DNA from: Closterium sp. Naga37s-1
Taxonomy: Eukaryota; Streptophyta; Zygnematophyceae; Desmidiales; Closteriaceae
Direction: 5' to 3'
Assembly (NCBI GenBank): GCA_947471745.1
Contig: CANJKZ010000114.1
Location: 672,501 to 736,500 of the forward strand
Length of the DNA stretch: 64,000 nt
Shown: piece by piece, positions 62,281 through 64,000 of the stretch
Position numbering within the stretch: position 1 is the stretch's first letter
How the letters are laid out: each line of letters begins with the position of its first letter
Notes under the pieces: model-generated
The model's input: only the letters and a program-made list of their open reading frames with translations
What the model was told of the DNA's origin: nothing
The model's database searches: none
Translations under genes and position numbers: made by a program

Positions 62281-64000
62281 CTATATGTTGGCTCCACCAA
62301 TGGTATCATCCATAAGCTCTTCACAGTACTGCCTCGTGACATCTGCCATGTGCGCGGATGGAGTGAAGGGGTGGAAGATGAGCTCCGAGCGAATACATAA
62401 ACAAATGCCAGGCGTAAAAAGGTGAAAGCATTAGGTAAATGGAACGGAAACACCTGCGATCCAGAGTTGGGAAAGGCTCATTCCAATAAAACAAAAAGGC
62501 TCAGCAAGTATTCGTGGATGGATGAATGCCAGGCCGGTACTGTGAGTGTCGAGGGTAGCTCGTGCATGCATCCAGTTGGTGCGTATCCAGATGGTACAAA
62601 ATTCCAGATGGCGAGGATAGCATAGAGTGCATGTATGCATGCCAATGAAGTCTTATCACGGCACTCACCTTGCTGCACTGTACAGCACTGCGCAGCAGAG
62701 CACCACACCGCACTGCACTCACCGTGTTGCATGGTCAATGCAGGCTTGGGTTCCGAGAGCGTTCCAACCACCTTGGCTGGTGTGCCCGCCACCATGCTGT
62801 GCGTGGAACACGGATGGGGAATGAAGGAGTGGCGTAAGGGAAGGGGCAGTAGTGAAGTTTGGGTCCATGCACGATTGGGTTCCGAAAGAGTGCCCACAAC
62901 TTCGGGTGGTGTGCCCGCCAACATGCTGCGATGGCAAAGAAGGTTAAGGGGAAAGCGGGGGGAATATGAAAGCGCAAGTTTGAGTTTTGAGGCGCCCCAT
63001 AGGTTGATGGAAAGCGAATGGGCAAGATTGAGAAAGACAATAACGAAGAACATGTGTGTTTGATTAGGAGTGATTATAACAAGTCATTCAGCCAGCAGCG
63101 ATCACGGAGCCCTCCCATCCCTGAATGGCTCAATGTGGTGCCTTCTGATCTGATGTGGTGCTGTTGAATTCACTCGAAGGCCTGCCTCCAAAGTCACCAG
63201 CCAGCTGTACAAAGCATACCTGTGGGGAGGCACGTCCTTCAGAACGAGCGATCCAGCAGCGATTGTGGAGCTGATGACAACGATGATGCCCGATGCTGAT
63301 GATGGCACTAGCTGTGGTGCTGTGGATACCTGTACCTGTAGTGAGTATACCTGTAGTGAGTATACCTGTAGTGAGTGTACCTGTAGTGAGTATACCTGTA
63401 GTGAGTGTACCTGTAGTGAGTATACCTGTAGTGAGTGTACCTGTAGTGAGTATACCTGTAGTGAGTGTACCTGTAGTGAGTATACCTGTAGTGAATATAC
63501 CTGTAGTGTAGTGAGTATACCTGTAGTGAGTATACCTGTAGTGAGTATACCTGTGAGGAGGAACATCCTTCAACACGAGTGACCCAGCAGCAATCATAGA
63601 GCCCTGCCCGATGCTGATGTTGCCCAACACAGTGCTGTGGGATTAACCATTGAATTGACTTGAGCGCCTGCCACTACCACCACATGCCACCAGCTGTAAA
63701 GAGCATACCTGTGAGGTGGCACGTCCTTGAGAACGAGGGACCCGTCAGCGATCATGGAGCCCTGCCCGATGCTGATGTTGCCCAGCACAGTGATGTCGGA
63801 ATGAGTTGAAGCCCTGCATTGACCACCACCGCCCATGGTCCTATGGCAAAGCATACCTGTGAGGTGGCACATCCTTCAGAACAAGGGACCCAGCAGCAAT
63901 CATAGAGCCCTGCCCGATGCTGATGTTGCCCAGTATGGTCGCCCCCGCCCCGATCAGCACATCCTCCTGGACCTTAGGGTGCCTGTCGCCCGCCTCCTTG
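62281..64000 (-). CDS. serine O-acetyltransferase, last three exons (gene continues beyond 64000)
   Basis: Transfers acetyl from acetyl-CoA to serine, the first committed step of cysteine synthesis. Exons: from beyond 64000 to 63857, 62796-62723, and 62342-62281 with TAG at 62283-62281. The first reads GDRHPKVQEDVLIGAGATIL, then GNISIGQGSMIAAGSLVLKDV, the left-handed beta-helix hexapeptide repeats with the active-site-region motif GDRHPK. It is joined through PPHS to MVAGTPAKVVGTL and PALTMQHDVTRQYCEEL, matching the family's VAGNPAK and LTMKHDATREFF. The tail ends DDTIGGANI. Phase closes at both junctions. The last residues are those that bind O-acetylserine thiol-lyase in the cysteine synthase complex of this family, typically ending in Ile as here (family knowledge). 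The compartment cannot be told because the N-terminus is outside the window. Confidence 0.88.
62855..62935 (-). repeat. second copy of the penultimate acetyltransferase exon
   Basis: It reads SMLAGTPPEVVGTLSEPNRAW after a CAG acceptor, but its end is altered and there is no matching donor. The exon in the model is 62796-62723. Confidence 0.85.
63210..63800 (-). repeat. three copies of the acetyltransferase helix exon end and a 15-bp donor minisatellite
   Basis: Copies of GNISIGQGSMIA.GSLVLKDVPPH plus donor lie at about 63552-63640, 63715-63795 and, shorter, 63215-63275. Between 63328 and 63551 the unit CCTGTAGTGAGTATA is repeated about fifteen times. On the minus strand it contains ACAG/GTATAC, the exon end and donor. 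Confidence 0.9.

Overview
The window looks like nuclear DNA of a green plant of the streptophyte line, probably not a flowering plant (streptophyte alga or bryophyte is my best guess). This rests on the proteins: a plant golgin-84, a thylakoid TPM-domain protein with a two-part plastid/lumen signal, two plastid C2-plus-class-3 lipases resembling Arabidopsis HIL1 (At4g13550), and a plant-type serine O-acetyltransferase. All genes have spliceosomal introns with GT(or GC)-AG ends. No bacterial, phage or CRISPR features were seen. Family comparisons are from memory; no search was run.

Layout. 1-2107 (+): 3' end of an unidentified low-complexity gene. 3105-17728 (+): golgin-84, 19 exons, coiled coil and C-terminal membrane anchor. 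19090-23107 (+): two-exon gene for an unknown Ser/Gly/Gln-rich protein of about 1,050 residues. 24136-26744 (+): three-exon TPM-domain thylakoid protein. 27311-45856 (-): lipase A, 19 exons. 47822-60476 (-): lipase B, 19 exons, the tandem paralogue of A. 62281-64000 (-): last three exons of serine acetyltransferase, running off the right edge. I built the exon models by hand; reading phase closes at every junction in both lipases, golgin, the TPM gene and the acetyltransferase.

The striking feature is the state of the introns. Nearly every exon of golgin, the lipases and the acetyltransferase, and one exon of the TPM gene, is accompanied by one to about thirty extra, usually partial, tandem copies of itself. 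These copies normally span one exon-intron edge. Several have grown into minisatellites with periods of 11, 15, 29, 41, 94 and 150 bp whose unit contains the splice donor. The largest is a 30-copy, 94-bp array (27771-30550) made from the half-exon that encodes the presumed catalytic histidine of lipase A; its right part has a 470-bp higher-order period. Many extra copies carry stops, lost phase or a missing splice site, so they look like debris of a recurrent local duplication process rather than functional alternative exons. The six terminal golgin exon copies are an exception worth testing.

The lipase introns also hold a family of short perfect palindromes of the form TTTTGAG-N4-CTCAAAA in which the central four bases vary but stay self-complementary (TCGA, GCGC, AATT, ACGT, CCGG). 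Mobile DNA is sparse: two Harbinger/Tourist-like MITEs with TAA target duplications, one with its empty site preserved in the paralogous intron, and two solo-LTR-like fossils.

Functionally the genes are unrelated neighbours: Golgi tethering, thylakoid function, plastid galactolipid turnover and cysteine synthesis. There is no operon-like logic.
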